DNA of 64,000 nucleotides. Origin: Pseudomonas chlororaphis (lineage in GTDB: Bacteria; Pseudomonadota; Gammaproteobacteria; Pseudomonadales; Pseudomonadaceae). Location of the stretch: positions 1,395,001 through 1,459,000 of the forward strand of contig CP011020.1 in NCBI GenBank assembly GCA_001023535.1, given 5' to 3'. Of this stretch, positions 52,369-62,081 are shown piece by piece. The translations under genes were made by a program, and so were the position numbers. Position 1 is the stretch's first letter. Each line of letters starts with the position of its first letter. The notes beneath the pieces are model-generated. The model was not told the DNA's origin. It saw only the letters and a program-made list of their open reading frames with translations, and ran no database searches.

Positions 52369-53835
52369 TCAGGCCGCGTGAACGCGGCCCGCCCTGCTCG
52401 GTTGTGCGTCAACCGCGTCCTGCTCGACCGGCAGGATCAATTGATCGGGTACTGCGCTGTGCCACCGCTTGGCGAGGACGTAGTACAGCGCCGCCGGGAC
52501 CACCAGGCCGATGATCCACGAGATGTCCACGCCCCCCATCGCGGCCACCAGCGGGCCGGTAAAGAACTTGGTAGAAATGAACGGCAACTGGACCAGTACA
52601 CCCAAGGCATAGACGCTGATACCCAAGGCGTTCCAGCGACCGTAGCGACCGTTTGGATCAGCCAGCGCCGGCACGTCATAGCGCTCGCGCGTGATGCAGT
52701 AGTAGTCCACCAGGTTGATCGCGCTCCAAGGCGTGAAGAACGCCAGCAAGAACAGGATGAACGACTTGAAGGCACCCAGAAACGAGTGCTGGCCGAGCAA
52801 CGCGATCAGGGTCGCGGCGCCGACGATGACCAGCACGAAAACCAGGCGCTGCAAGCGCGTTACGTTCAGGTGGCCACGAAAGCCGCTGATGATGGTCGCG
52901 ATGCACATGAAGCTGCCGTAGGAGTTCAGCGTGGAAATGGTGACCTTGCCGAACGCGATGCTGAAGTACAGCAGCGCAGCCGTGGCGCCAGCACCGCCCA
53001 GGCCCACGATGTAGGCCACTTCGTGACCCGCGAACTGCCCGTTGGCCGAAGCGGCGGCAAACACGCCGAGGATCATCGCCACCTGCGCGCCGATGACCGA
53101 GCCGGCGCCCGCGGCGAAAAAGGTTTTCACCGAGGACGTCTTGCTCGGCAGGTAGCGCGAATAGTCGGCCACGTAGGGGCCGAAGGCGATCTGCCAGGAC
53201 GCCGCGAGCGACACCGCCAGCAGGAAGCTGCTCCAGCTGAAATGACGGATTTGCAAGAGTGCACCCACGTCCACCTGGCTGATCAGGCGAGCGAACAGGT
53301 ACACAAAGGCAATCACGCCAATCACGCTGGCGACACGGCCGATGAAATGGATCACCCGATAGCCCAGCACCGTGACCAGCACGATGACACTGGCGAAAAT
53401 GAGGATGCCGACACTGTCGCTGACGCCAAACAACTGGCCCAGCGCCTGGCCGGACAGCACGGTTCCGGTTGCGGTGAAACCCAGGTACATCAGGCACACC
53501 AGCACGATCGGGATGGCAGCGCCATAGACGCCGAACTGCACCCGGCTGGAGATCATCTGCGGCAGGCCGAGCCTGGGACCTTGCGCGGCATGCAACGCCA
53601 TGACGCCACCGCCCAGCAGTTGGCCGATCAGCAGCCCGATCAACGACCAGAACACATCACCGCCCAGCACCACCGCCAAGGCACCGGTGACAATCGCCGT
53701 GATTTGCAGGTTGGCCCCCATCCAGAGGGTGAACTGGCTCAACAATCGACCATGCCTCTCCGCTTCCGGGATGTAGTCGATCGAGCGTTTCTCGATCAAC
53801 GGCTTGCTGCTTGCACCTGTGCTGCTGGTGGCCAT
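52369..53835 (-). CDS. NCS1-family permease, candidate urocanate transporter
   Basis: This 488-residue cytosine-permease-like (NCS1) protein has about 12 transmembrane helices, with typical QMISSRVQFGVYGAAIP and the WSAINLVDYYCI segment. It lies directly after hutU on the same strand. In P. fluorescens SBW25 the equivalent gene (hutTu) is reported to carry urocanate; here that is by position and family only. Cytosine or hydantoin remain alternatives. Confidence 0.85.
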   Translation of the reverse strand: MATSSTGASSKPLIEKRSIDYIPEAERHGRLLSQFTLWMGANLQITAIVTGALAVVLGGDVFWSLIGLLIGQLLGGGVMALHAAQGPRLGLPQMISSRVQFGVYGAAIPIVLVCLMYLGFTATGTVLSGQALGQLFGVSDSVGILIFASVIVLVTVLGYRVIHFIGRVASVIGVIAFVYLFARLISQVDVGALLQIRHFSWSSFLLAVSLAASWQIAFGPYVADYSRYLPSKTSSVKTFFAAGAGSVIGAQVAMILGVFAAASANGQFAGHEVAYIVGLGGAGATAALLYFSIAFGKVTISTLNSYGSFMCIATIISGFRGHLNVTRLQRLVFVLVIVGAATLIALLGQHSFLGAFKSFILFLLAFFTPWSAINLVDYYCITRERYDVPALADPNGRYGRWNALGISVYALGVLVQLPFISTKFFTGPLVAAMGGVDISWIIGLVVPAALYYVLAKRWHSAVPDQLILPVEQDAVDAQPSRAGRVHAA

Positions 53836-53881
53836 GGTTCAACCTCTGTGGATTGTTCTGAGATCCTGTGGAGCCTGCTTC

Positions 53882-53973
53882 CTGTGGGAGCGAGCTTGCT
53901 CGCGATAGCGGTGTATCAGCCGATGCCGGTGTCGAATCTGATGACGCCTTCGCGAGCAAGCCCGCTCCCACAG
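53882..53973. repeat. REP doublet (inverted pair)
   Basis: CTGTGGGAGCGAGCTTGCTC is mirrored by GCGAGCAAGCCCGCTCCCAC. It fills the gap between hutU and the NCS1 permease and could form a hairpin in a shared message. Confidence 0.85.
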
Positions 53974-53983
53974 GGAGCCTGCG

Positions 53984-55672
53984 TTACTTGCCGGTAATCA
54001 TCGGCAGATTCAGCCCCTGCTCCTTGGCGCAATCGATCGCGATCTGGTAACCGGCGTCGGCATGACGCATCACGCCGGTGCCCGGGTCGTTGTGCAGCAC
54101 GCGGGCGATCCGCGCGGCGGCTTCATCGGTGCCGTCGCAGACAATCACCATGCCCGAATGCTGGGAGAAGCCCATGCCCACGCCGCCACCGTGGTGCAGG
54201 GATACCCAGGTCGCGCCGCTGGCGGTGTTGAGCAACGCATTGAGCAGCGGCCAGTCGGAGACAGCGTCGGAGCCGTCCTGCATGGATTCGGTTTCGCGGT
54301 TGGGGCTGGACACGGAACCGGAGTCCAGGTGGTCACGGCCAATCACGATCGGCGCGGACAACTCGCCGCTGCGCACCATTTCGTTGAACGCCAGGCCCAA
54401 CTTGGCGCGCTGACCCAGGCCGACCCAGCAGATACGCGCTGGCAGGCCCTGGAAGCTGATGCGCTCGCGCGCCATGTCCAGCCAGTTGTGCAGGTGGGCA
54501 TCGTCGGGGATCAGTTCCTTGACCTTGGCGTCGGTCTTGTAGATGTCTTGCGGGTCACCCGACAGCGCCGCCCAACGGAACGGGCCGATGCCGCGGCAGA
54601 ACAGCGGACGGATATAGGCCGGGACGAAACCGGGGAAATCGAAGGCATTCTCGACGCCTTCTTCCTGGGCCATCTGACGGATGTTGTTGCCGTAGTCGAA
54701 GGTCGGCACGCCCATTTTCTGGAAGGCCAGCATGGCTTTGACGTGGACGGCCATCGATTGCTTGGCGGCTTTCACCACGGCGGCAGGTTCGGTCTTGGCA
54801 CGGGCGCGGTATTCGTCCCAGGTCCAGCCGGCCGGCAGGTAACCGTTGAGCGGGTCGTGGGCGCTGGTCTGGTCGGTGACCATGTCGGGGCGCACTCCGC
54901 GACGGACCAATTCCGGCAGGATTTCAGCCGCGTTCCCACACAGCGCAATGGAAATCGCCTTGCCTTCGGCGGTGTATTTCTCGATACGGGCCAGGGCGTC
55001 GTCGAGGTCGGTGGCCTGCTCGTCGACGTAGCGGGTCTTGAGACGGAAATCGATACTCACCTGCTGGCACTCGATGTTCAGCGAGCAGGCACCGGCCAAG
55101 GTCGCGGCCAACGGCTGCGCGCCGCCCATGCCGCCCAGGCCGGCGGTCAGGACCCAGCGGCCCTTGAGGTTGGCGTCGTAATGCTGACGACCGGCCTCGA
55201 CGAAAGTTTCATAGGTGCCTTGCACGATGCCCTGGCTGCCGATGTAGATCCAGCTGCCGGCGGTCATCTGGCCGTACATGGCCAGACCCTTGGCGTCGAG
55301 TTCGTTGAAATGTTCCCAGGTGGCCCAGTGCGGCACGAGGTTGGAGTTGGCGATCAGTACGCGTGGGGCATTGCTGTGGGTCTTGAACACGCCCACTGGC
55401 TTGCCAGATTGCACCAGCAGGGTTTCGTCGTCATTCAGATGGGTGAGGCTTTCGACGATCTTGTCGTAGCACTCCCAGTTGCGTGCCGCGCGGCCGATGC
55501 CACCGTAGACCACCAGTTCCTTGGGGTTCTCGGCCACTTGCGGGTCGAGGTTGTTCATCAGCATGCGCAGCGGCGCTTCGGTCAGCCAGCTCTTGGCGGT
55601 CAGCGTGTTACCGCGAGGGGCGCGAATTTCAACGTCACGGTATTTTTCAGGTTTGCGGGTAGCGTCGGTCAC
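53984..55672 (-). CDS. hutU: Urocanate hydratase
   Basis: HutU hydrates urocanate to imidazolonepropionate using tightly bound NAD as an electrophile. The 562-residue protein is full length, with [16 protein letters not shown] (NAD-binding), the [13 protein letters not shown] segment and a C-terminal [15 protein letters not shown] with the conserved Cys. GAGGAG precedes the ATG. It is first gene after the hutU promoter region. Confidence 0.97.
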   Translation of the reverse strand: MTDATRKPEKYRDVEIRAPRGNTLTAKSWLTEAPLRMLMNNLDPQVAENPKELVVYGGIGRAARNWECYDKIVESLTHLNDDETLLVQSGKPVGVFKTHSNAPRVLIANSNLVPHWATWEHFNELDAKGLAMYGQMTAGSWIYIGSQGIVQGTYETFVEAGRQHYDANLKGRWVLTAGLGGMGGAQPLAATLAGACSLNIECQQVSIDFRLKTRYVDEQATDLDDALARIEKYTAEGKAISIALCGNAAEILPELVRRGVRPDMVTDQTSAHDPLNGYLPAGWTWDEYRARAKTEPAAVVKAAKQSMAVHVKAMLAFQKMGVPTFDYGNNIRQMAQEEGVENAFDFPGFVPAYIRPLFCRGIGPFRWAALSGDPQDIYKTDAKVKELIPDDAHLHNWLDMARERISFQGLPARICWVGLGQRAKLGLAFNEMVRSGELSAPIVIGRDHLDSGSVSSPNRETESMQDGSDAVSDWPLLNALLNTASGATWVSLHHGGGVGMGFSQHSGMVIVCDGTDEAAARIARVLHNDPGTGVMRHADAGYQIAIDCAKEQGLNLPMITGK

Positions 55673-55772
55673 AGCAAAAACTCCTCAGCGATCAATCCAG
55701 ACCAGCCCGGCAGCGGGCAGCGATTTTGCGAACGTCGCGTTGAATGTCGTCACTCATACGCATACGTCTTTA

Positions 55773-55786
55773 CTTGTATGTACAAG
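55773..55786 (-). promoter_or_regulatory. HutC-type operator upstream of hutU
   Basis: CTTGTATGTACAAG has perfect 6-base arms around TG. It contains TGTA-N2-TACA, the reported HutC motif in P. fluorescens. It lies where transcription from the adjacent sigma54 promoter should begin (near 55780), suited to repression by occlusion. Confidence 0.75.
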
Positions 55787-55790
55787 CATA

Positions 55791-55806
55791 TGCAATCAAG
55801 CGGCCA
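55791..55806 (-). promoter_or_regulatory. Sigma54 (-24/-12) promoter of hutU
   Basis: On the minus strand TTGGCCGCTTGATTGCA has GG (55805-55804) and GC (55793-55792) ten bases apart, a strong RpoN match. In P. fluorescens hutU is sigma54-dependent and activated by CbrB and NtrC. I cannot identify the activator sites in 55807-56110; that stretch holds only a palindromic repeat. Confidence 0.75.
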
Positions 55807-55993
55807 ACTTATCCAGGCCCTGTTCAGGAATCTTTTGAGAAATGGCTGGGAAGCGCGAATTTGAAGGGCTGCCAAGGCAGATTAAATTTTCGGCCGGGCG
55901 TTTTCAGGCGGGAAAGCAGTGGGTATTCAGGCATGGTATTGCGCCACGCTGGGGCATTCGGTAACAAGTTGGTGCACACAGAAGACACGCTTT

Positions 55994-56090
55994 TTGTGGC
56001 GAGGGAGCTTGCTCCCGCTGGGCTGCGCAGCAGACCCAAAAAAAACAGGGCCGCTACGCGCCCCAGCGGGAGCAAGCTCCCTCGCCACCA
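55994..56090. repeat. Large palindromic repeat, GGGAGCTTGCTCCC subtype
   Basis: TTGTGGCGAGGGAGCTTGCT is mirrored by AGCAAGCTCCCTCGCCACCA around a variable middle. It lies between hutD and the hutU promoter, within the 438-base gap 55673-56110. Confidence 0.85.
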
Positions 56091-56110
56091 AAGCCCTGTC
56101 GCAAGATGTG

Positions 56111-56680
56111 TCAGTGAGCTGTCAGCTCAATCACGCAGCATTGGCCGTGGACAGTGACATCCACCAGCCCAGTGTTACCGCTCAGTTGCAAACAGTCGTA
56201 AAGACCCAGGCCCGCAGTGGTTTCACCCACTTTGAGCGTCAGCCCCGGGGCCGCACTGAATATCAGCAGCGTCTGCGCCTCGCTGAAAAACCGTTGCTGG
56301 CCGCCCAGCCATTGCAGCCGTGCGCGGTAACGCTGTGGCGCGTAGATCAGGTTGAAGTCGCGAATCGGCCCGCCGAGCAAGGTGCAATGCACATGGCTCT
56401 CGCCACTGAACGCAAAGGGATCCAGCGGCCGCAGTGGCCGCGTGGCCTGGCCATCGACGCTCAGCGTCATGCCGTCACCCTGCAAGACACTGATAATCCG
56501 CTCGTAACCGGCGAACGTGGAAAAACCACCGGACTCGCCAATATCGGCAATCGAGAGGCGCCAGCCGAAACCTTCCAGGCCGGTGCCGGCATCGCGGGTG
56601 ATTTCCTCGGTGCTGCCACCGCCGTTCTTCCACGGCATGCGCGGATAATCCGCCGCGCGCAGGATCTTCAAGTCGCTCAC
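56111..56680 (-). CDS. hutD: HutD family protein (cupin), histidine utilisation
   Basis: This 189-residue protein matches HutD: YPRMPWKNGGGSTEEITRD near the N-terminus and SGGFSTFAGYERIISVLQGDGM, a bicupin fold. In P. fluorescens HutD tempers hut expression, perhaps by binding formylglutamate. The start is a GTG sharing GTGA with the hutC stop, so it is coupled to hutC. Confidence 0.92.
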   Translation of the reverse strand: MSDLKILRAADYPRMPWKNGGGSTEEITRDAGTGLEGFGWRLSIADIGESGGFSTFAGYERIISVLQGDGMTLSVDGQATRPLRPLDPFAFSGESHVHCTLLGGPIRDFNLIYAPQRYRARLQWLGGQQRFFSEAQTLLIFSAAPGLTLKVGETTAGLGLYDCLQLSGNTGLVDVTVHGQCCVIELTAH

Positions 56681-57426
56681 TTATGAAACCGCCCTTCCAG
56701 ACTGTGACGGGAACCGGGATGAATCAGCCGTGCCGCGGTCACCGGCTGACGCCCCGACCAGGTACGACGGCGGATCAACAGGCACGGCTCGCCCTTTTCG
56801 ATCTGCAGCAACTTGCACTCATTCGGCTCGGCGAGAATCGCCTCGACCACGTGCTCGCCTTCAGTCAGCGGCGCGACCTGGTTCAGGTAGGCGTAGGGCG
56901 TTTGCAGGGTGAAGTCCTGCTTGAGGTATTCCGGCGCCACCAGCGCGTTGACGAAACGGTCCTCGATTTGCACGGGAATATCGTTTTCGAAATGCACGAT
57001 CAACGAATGGAACACCTTCTGGCCTTCACGCATGTCCAGCGCCAGGGCCCGCTCGGAACCGGCGGCCTCTTCTTCCAGGGTGATGACCTTGCAGGTGTGG
57101 CGATGCCCACGGGAGGCGATCTCGTCGGCGATGTTGTGCACTTCGAACAAGGCAGACTGGCTCTTGGGTTCGGCCACGAACGTGCCGACGCCCTGCATGC
57201 GCACCAACAGGCCGTCGGCGGTCATCTCCCGCAAGGCCCGGTTGATGGTCATGCGGCTGAAACCCAACTGGCTGACCAGCTCGCTTTCCGACGGCACGCG
57301 GTAGTGCGGCGGCCAGTTTCCACTGTCGATCTGCTGGGTGATCATCTGTTTCACGCGGGCATACAAGGGCGCCGGGCTGTCACCCATGGTTGCGGCCAGC
57401 GGCGGTTTGGCAGGCGGAGTCGGCAC
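56677..57426 (-). CDS. hutC: Histidine utilisation repressor HutC (GntR family)
   Basis: HutC represses hut genes and is released by urocanate. I start at the GTG at 57426 (249 aa), with AGGGA 6 bases before it; the next ATG at 57387 has no Shine-Dalgarno, and the frame to 57516 would cross the operator. It has an N-terminal GntR winged helix (about 17-85, VPSESELVSQLGFSRMTINRALREM) and a C-terminal UTRA ligand domain. It diverges from hutF. Confidence 0.94.
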   Translation of the reverse strand: MPTPPAKPPLAATMGDSPAPLYARVKQMITQQIDSGNWPPHYRVPSESELVSQLGFSRMTINRALREMTADGLLVRMQGVGTFVAEPKSQSALFEVHNIADEIASRGHRHTCKVITLEEEAAGSERALALDMREGQKVFHSLIVHFENDIPVQIEDRFVNALVAPEYLKQDFTLQTPYAYLNQVAPLTEGEHVVEAILAEPNECKLLQIEKGEPCLLIRRRTWSGRQPVTAARLIHPGSRHSLEGRFHK

Positions 57427-57490
57427 GGCGGTTCCCTGTTCTGCAAATAAGAAGGCTAGCTTGCCGGAGTTTACCGGCCAGGCAAACGTC

Positions 57491-57506
57491 TGTATATGTA
57501 TATACA
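57491..57506. promoter_or_regulatory. HutC-type operator between hutC and hutF
   Basis: TGTATATGTATATACA has perfect 7-base arms around GT. It is 25 bases before the hutF start and 65 before hutC, so one bound dimer could regulate both directions. A weak TTTACC / TATATG promoter for hutF overlaps it. Confidence 0.7.
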
Positions 57507-57530
57507 AATTACGCACGATGAGGTTGAACC

Positions 57531-58895
57531 ATGTCCGCCTTCTTTGCCGAACGCGCGCTGCTGCCTAGTGGATGGGCCAACGATGTACGCCTTGAGGTCA
57601 ACGCGGCAGGCGTGCTGACCCATATCCAGGCCGATTCCCACGCAGACGGCGCCGAACGCCTGGCGGGGCCGCTGCTGCCGGGCATGCCGAACCTGCACTC
57701 CCATGCGTTCCAGCGCGCCATGGCCGGCCTGGCGGAAGTGGCGGGCAACCCCAACGACAGTTTCTGGACATGGCGCGACCTGATGTACCGGCTCGTCGGA
57801 AAAATCAGCCCCGACCAGCTCGGCATCATCGCCCGGCAGCTGTATATCGAAATGCTCAAGGCCGGCTACACCTCGGTCGCCGAATTCCATTATGTGCACC
57901 ACGATACCGACGGCACGCCTTACGCCGACCCGGCGGAACTGGCCTTGCGCATCAGCCAGGCCGCCAGCGATGCCGGGATCGGCCTGACGTTGTTGCCGGT
58001 GCTCTACAGCCATTCCGGTTTCGGCGGCCAGGCGCCCAATGACGGGCAGCGGCGCTTCATCAACAGTACCGAGAACTACCTCAAACTCCAGTCACGCTTG
58101 CAGCCGATCCTGGCCGGGCAACCCACCCAGGCCCTGGGTTTGTGCTTCCACTCCCTGCGTGCGGTGACACCTGAGCAGATCCGCGACGTGCTGGCGGCGA
58201 GCGATCGCCAGTGCCCGGTGCATATCCATATCGCCGAGCAGCAGAAGGAAGTCGACGACTGCTTGAGCTGGAGCGGCGCTCGGCCATTGCAATGGCTGTA
58301 CGAAAACGTCGAGGTGGACCGGCGTTGGTGCCTTGTCCATGCCACCCATGCCAACACCCACGAGGTCAGCCTCATGGCCAAGAGCCAGGCGATTGCCGGC
58401 CTGTGCCTGACCACCGAGGCCAACCTGGGCGACGGGATTTTTCCGGCCGTGGACTTCCTCGCCCAGGGCGGCCGGCTGGGCATCGGTTCCGACAGCCATG
58501 TGTCATTGAGCGTGGTGGAAGAACTGCGTTGGCTGGAATATGGCCAGCGCCTGCGGGATCAACGGCGCAACCGCTTGTATCGGACGGATCAGCCGATGGT
58601 CGGGCGGACTTTGTTCGATGCCGCGCTGGAAGGCGGCGCCGAGGCGCTGGGGCAACCGATCGGCGCCCTCGAAGTCGGCAAGCGTGCCGACTGGCTGGTG
58701 CTCGATGGCCAGGACCCGTATCTCGCCACCGCGCAGGGCGACGGGATCCTCAATCGGTGGCTGTTTGCCGGCGGGGATCGCCAGGTTCGCGATGTAATGG
58801 TGGGCGGGAAATGGGTGGTGCGCGACGGTCGTCACGCCGCCCAAGAGGACAGCGCCCAGGCGTTTACCCAGGTGTTGCGCGAGCTGTTGGGCTGA
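57531..58895 (+). CDS. hutF: Formimidoylglutamate deiminase
   Basis: HutF converts formiminoglutamate to formylglutamate and ammonia, defining the five-step pathway with HutG. The 454-residue amidohydrolase has the HxH metal motif NLHSHAFQRAM (about 55), HIAEQQKEV with another His, HATHANTHE, and SDSHVSLSVVEE near 320. It is divergent from the rest of hut, with an operator between. The length is normal. Confidence 0.96.
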   Translation: MSAFFAERALLPSGWANDVRLEVNAAGVLTHIQADSHADGAERLAGPLLPGMPNLHSHAFQRAMAGLAEVAGNPNDSFWTWRDLMYRLVGKISPDQLGIIARQLYIEMLKAGYTSVAEFHYVHHDTDGTPYADPAELALRISQAASDAGIGLTLLPVLYSHSGFGGQAPNDGQRRFINSTENYLKLQSRLQPILAGQPTQALGLCFHSLRAVTPEQIRDVLAASDRQCPVHIHIAEQQKEVDDCLSWSGARPLQWLYENVEVDRRWCLVHATHANTHEVSLMAKSQAIAGLCLTTEANLGDGIFPAVDFLAQGGRLGIGSDSHVSLSVVEELRWLEYGQRLRDQRRNRLYRTDQPMVGRTLFDAALEGGAEALGQPIGALEVGKRADWLVLDGQDPYLATAQGDGILNRWLFAGGDRQVRDVMVGGKWVVRDGRHAAQEDSAQAFTQVLRELLG

Positions 58896-58907
58896 CACGG
58901 ATAAACA

Positions 58908-58997
58908 TGTGGGAGCGGGCTTGCTCGCGAAGGCGGTGTATCAGTCGACATAACCGTTGACTGATACACCGCCTTCGCGAGCAAGCCCGCTCCCACA
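58908..58997. repeat. REP doublet (inverted pair)
   Basis: TGTGGGAGCGGGCTTGCTCG is mirrored by CGAGCAAGCCCGCTCCCACA. Inner bases also mirror (CTGATACACCGCC), making a long hairpin between convergent hutF and the lipocalin gene. Confidence 0.9.
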
Positions 58998-59015
58998 TTG
59001 GCTATTCGGAAGCAG

Positions 59016-59582
59016 TTAATCCGACGTCTTGGCCATCTGCCGATCCGACGCTCGCCAGATCAACCGTGTCGTGTCATAGCCCTGCTGGCGCGCCTTGCTC
59101 AGCAGCTCTTCGCGCACGACGCTGTTGACGGTGGGTGTGCGGGACAGCAACCACATGTAGCGGCGGCTCGGGTCGCCGACGATGGCGGTCTTGTAGTCGT
59201 CGCTGACGTACAACACCCAATACTGCCCTTTCGCCACGCCCGGCACGATCCGCGAGAACCAGTTGTCGAATTGGACCCAGAGCTTGTCGGTCTTGCCCGG
59301 CACCTGCGGCGTGGCGGTGCCACGGGCTTCTTCCCACTGCCAGTCCGAGGTCAGGCAGCGATTGAGCACGCCCACATTGCCGTCAGGCTTGAGGGTGTAA
59401 TGGGCTTCGGATTGCGCACAGTTGCGCTGGAAATACATCGGCAGGCGGGCCAACTCGTACCAGGTCCCTTGGTAACGCTTGAGGTTGACGCTGTGGACAG
59501 TCTTGGGCGCCAACGGGTCTTCGCCAGAAGTGGCACAGCCAGCCAAAACCAGGCCGGCTAAAAGTACTAACAATAACCGCAT
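59016..59582 (-). CDS. blc: Outer-membrane lipocalin (Blc-type lipoprotein)
   Basis: This 188-residue protein has a lipoprotein signal with lipobox LAGC (Cys16) and the lipocalin motif YQGTWYELAR, followed by the second motif VLYVSDDYKTAIVGDP and RYMWLLSRTP. Bacterial lipocalins bind fatty acids or lysophospholipids at the outer membrane; the ligand here is unknown. Lone gene, followed upstream by a second small lipoprotein gene. Confidence 0.92.
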   Translation of the reverse strand: MRLLLVLLAGLVLAGCATSGEDPLAPKTVHSVNLKRYQGTWYELARLPMYFQRNCAQSEAHYTLKPDGNVGVLNRCLTSDWQWEEARGTATPQVPGKTDKLWVQFDNWFSRIVPGVAKGQYWVLYVSDDYKTAIVGDPSRRYMWLLSRTPTVNSVVREELLSKARQQGYDTTRLIWRASDRQMAKTSD

Positions 59583-59633
59583 TATTTTTCTCCCGCAGGC
59601 ACCTAGCGGCCGACACAGGCCACTAGCCCCGGT

Positions 59634-59888
59634 TTACTTCAGGCCTTGGCCGGAAAACATCAACACTTTGTCACCGGCGTACTGCACGCTGATAAAGCTT
59701 TTCTGGTCGCCCCAGGTGCAACTGGACATGCCAAGCGCGCCCGAGCAATCGGTCGGTTTCCCCAGCAACGCTTCGACTTCGGCCTTGGGCATGCCGGCTG
59801 ACAGCTTCGAATAGTTTTCCTGGTTGACCTTGCTGCATGCCGTCAATACGACGCACACGAACAACAGGGCGATAGAGCGCAGTGACAT
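59634..59888 (-). CDS. Small lipoprotein, BamE/SmpA-like
   Basis: This 84-residue protein starts at the ATG at 59888, with AGGAG 7 bases upstream; the open frame to 59972 has no support. It has a signal and lipobox LTAC, then a BamE/OmlA-like domain: YSKLSAGMPKAEVEALLGKPTDC, CTWGDQKSFISVQYAG. The two Cys around the GALGMSS loop could form a disulfide. It is not BamE itself, which is longer and elsewhere in these genomes. Role unknown. Confidence 0.75.
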   Translation of the reverse strand: MSLRSIALLFVCVVLTACSKVNQENYSKLSAGMPKAEVEALLGKPTDCSGALGMSSCTWGDQKSFISVQYAGDKVLMFSGQGLK

Positions 59889-60171
59889 GGTGTAACTCCT
59901 GGAACGGAAGGGGGTGGCTAGGGTGCCAACCAGAACCTTAGAAGAGAAAACCCTCTTCTGGTTCCCCGACAACCCTAGTATTTATTGGCCTCGGATGCGC
60001 CGTTTCGTCGGTAAATCAATCAGTTTGTGACGGTGTTGGCCATTTCGTCGGGATCGCGGCACCGAGCGCTGATCCTTGGCGCCCGCCGGCCGATAAAAAG
60101 AGCAGCGCAAAGCCCTGCGTTATGGCAAATTGCCTCCCTTCCTGACCAGCTCCTCTGCGGTAGCGCTCTTA

Positions 60172-62064
60172 ATGACCAGAAACATGAAATTCAGCCACAA
60201 AATCCTGCTGGCTGCCGCCCTCGTGGTAGCCGTTGCATTCGCCTGTTTCATCCTGTTCAACGACTACCGTCAGCGCCAGAGCCTGAACAGCAGCACCGAA
60301 ACCACCATGCAGGAACTCGGCAGCCTGACCAGTCGCAACATCCAGACCTGGGTCGAAGGACGCATCCAGTTGCTGCAATCGCTGGCCCAGCAGATCGCCA
60401 TCGACGGCAACAGCGCCGCCAGCCTCAAGCGCGCCGTCGACCTGCCGGCCTACACGGGCAACTTCCAGCTCAGCTATTTCGGCGGCACCGACGGCGTGAT
60501 GTTCTCGGTCCCGGCCGGCAACCGTCCCGCCGACTACGACCCTCGCGCCCGTGGCTGGTACAAGGCCGCCAACAGCGCCCAGCAGACCATCGTCACCGAA
60601 CCCTACATCGCCGCCTCGTCGGGCAAGCTGGTGATCACCGTCGCCACTCCGGTGCAGCGCCAGAACCAGATGATCGGCGTGGCCGGGGCGGACATCGACC
60701 TGTCCAGCGTCAGCGCCATCATCAACTCGCTGAACTTCGGCGGCCACGGTCATGCGTTCATCGTCAGCGCCGAAGGCAAGATCCTGATCCACCCGGACAG
60801 CAAGCGTGTACTCAAGACCCTGGCCGAGGCCTACCCTAACGGTGCGCCGCAAGTCAGCCCCGGCATGAAGGAGGTCGAACTCGACGGCAAGACCCAGTTC
60901 ATCTCCTTCACCCGCGTCAATGGCGTGCCGGGCGCAGACTGGTACGTGGCGCTGGTACTGGACAAGGACACCGCCCTGGCGATGCTCAGTGAGTTCCGCA
61001 CCTCGGCGCTGATCGCCATGGCGATTGCCGTGGTGTTCATCATCGCCCTGCTGGGCATGCTGATCCGCGTGTTGATGCAACCGCTGCTGACCATGGGCCG
61101 CGCCATGCATGACATCGCCGAAGGCGAAGGCGACCTGACCCGGCGCCTGACCATCCACGGCCACGACGAATTCGGTGCACTGGGCGTGTCGTTCAACCGT
61201 TTCGTCGAGCGCATCCATACCTCGATCCGCGAAGTGGCGTCGGCCACCGGCCAGGTCAACGAAGTTGCCCTGCGCGTGGTCAGTGCGTCCAATTCCTCGA
61301 TGTTCAACTCCGACCAGCAGGCTTCGCGCACCAGCAGCGTCGCCGCGGCCATCAACCAGCTCGGCGCCGCCGCCCAGGAAATCGCCCAGAACGCCGCGCT
61401 CGCTTCGCAGCATTCCAGCGACGCGCGCAACCTGGCTGAAGAAGGCCAGCATGTGGTGGACAAGACCATCACCGCCATGCAGCAGTTGTCCGCCAAGATC
61501 AGCGATTCGTGCGGCAACATCGAGACCCTGAACAGCAACACGGTGAACATCGGCCAGATCCTCGAGGTGATCACCAGCATTTCCCAGCAAACCAACCTGC
61601 TGGCCCTGAACGCCGCCATCGAGGCCGCCCGGGCCGGAGAAGCCGGTCGAGGCTTTGCAGTGGTGGCCGACGAAGTGCGCAACCTGGCTCACCGCACCCA
61701 GGACTCGGCGCAGCAAGTCCAGAAGATGATCGAAGAACTGCAAGTCGGCGCGCGCGAGGCGGTGCTGACCATGACCGACAGCCAGCGCCAGAGCGAAAGC
61801 AGCGTCGGCATCGCCAACCAGGCCGGCGAACGCCTGGGCAGCGTGACCCAGCGTATCGGTGAAATCGACGGCATGAACCAGTCCGTCGCCACCGCCACCG
61901 AAGAACAGACCGCGGTGGTGGAGTCGATCAACGTCGACATTTCCGAGATCAATACGCTGAACCAGGAAGGCGTGGAAAACCTGCAAGCCACGTTGCGGGC
62001 CTGCACCGACCTCGAACAGCAGGCGGCGCGGCTCAAGCAGTTGGTGGGCAGTTTCCGGATCTAG
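60172..62064 (+). CDS. Methyl-accepting chemotaxis protein with amino-acid-type dCache_1 sensor
   Basis: This 630-residue chemoreceptor has TM1 (about 9-29), a periplasmic dCache_1 domain (about 33-275), TM2 (about 280-303), HAMP and a signalling domain. The amino-acid-binding signature of PctA-type receptors is complete with identical spacing: Y122, R127, W129, Y130, Y145, D174. The start at 60172 ([10 protein letters not shown]) resembles PctA; 60184 is the alternative. GCCGATAA at 60089-60096 may be a FliA -10, though no good -35 is seen. Amino acids are the likely attractants. Confidence 0.9.
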   Translation: MTRNMKFSHKILLAAALVVAVAFACFILFNDYRQRQSLNSSTETTMQELGSLTSRNIQTWVEGRIQLLQSLAQQIAIDGNSAASLKRAVDLPAYTGNFQLSYFGGTDGVMFSVPAGNRPADYDPRARGWYKAANSAQQTIVTEPYIAASSGKLVITVATPVQRQNQMIGVAGADIDLSSVSAIINSLNFGGHGHAFIVSAEGKILIHPDSKRVLKTLAEAYPNGAPQVSPGMKEVELDGKTQFISFTRVNGVPGADWYVALVLDKDTALAMLSEFRTSALIAMAIAVVFIIALLGMLIRVLMQPLLTMGRAMHDIAEGEGDLTRRLTIHGHDEFGALGVSFNRFVERIHTSIREVASATGQVNEVALRVVSASNSSMFNSDQQASRTSSVAAAINQLGAAAQEIAQNAALASQHSSDARNLAEEGQHVVDKTITAMQQLSAKISDSCGNIETLNSNTVNIGQILEVITSISQQTNLLALNAAIEAARAGEAGRGFAVVADEVRNLAHRTQDSAQQVQKMIEELQVGAREAVLTMTDSQRQSESSVGIANQAGERLGSVTQRIGEIDGMNQSVATATEEQTAVVESINVDISEINTLNQEGVENLQATLRACTDLEQQAARLKQLVGSFRI

Positions 62065-62081
62065 CGCTCTTGCGGGCCCTT

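Noticed and set aside
60070..60096. FliA promoter for the third chemoreceptor
   Set aside because: GCCGATAA is present, but the bases 14 upstream (TGATC) are a poor -35, so I mention it only in the gene entry.
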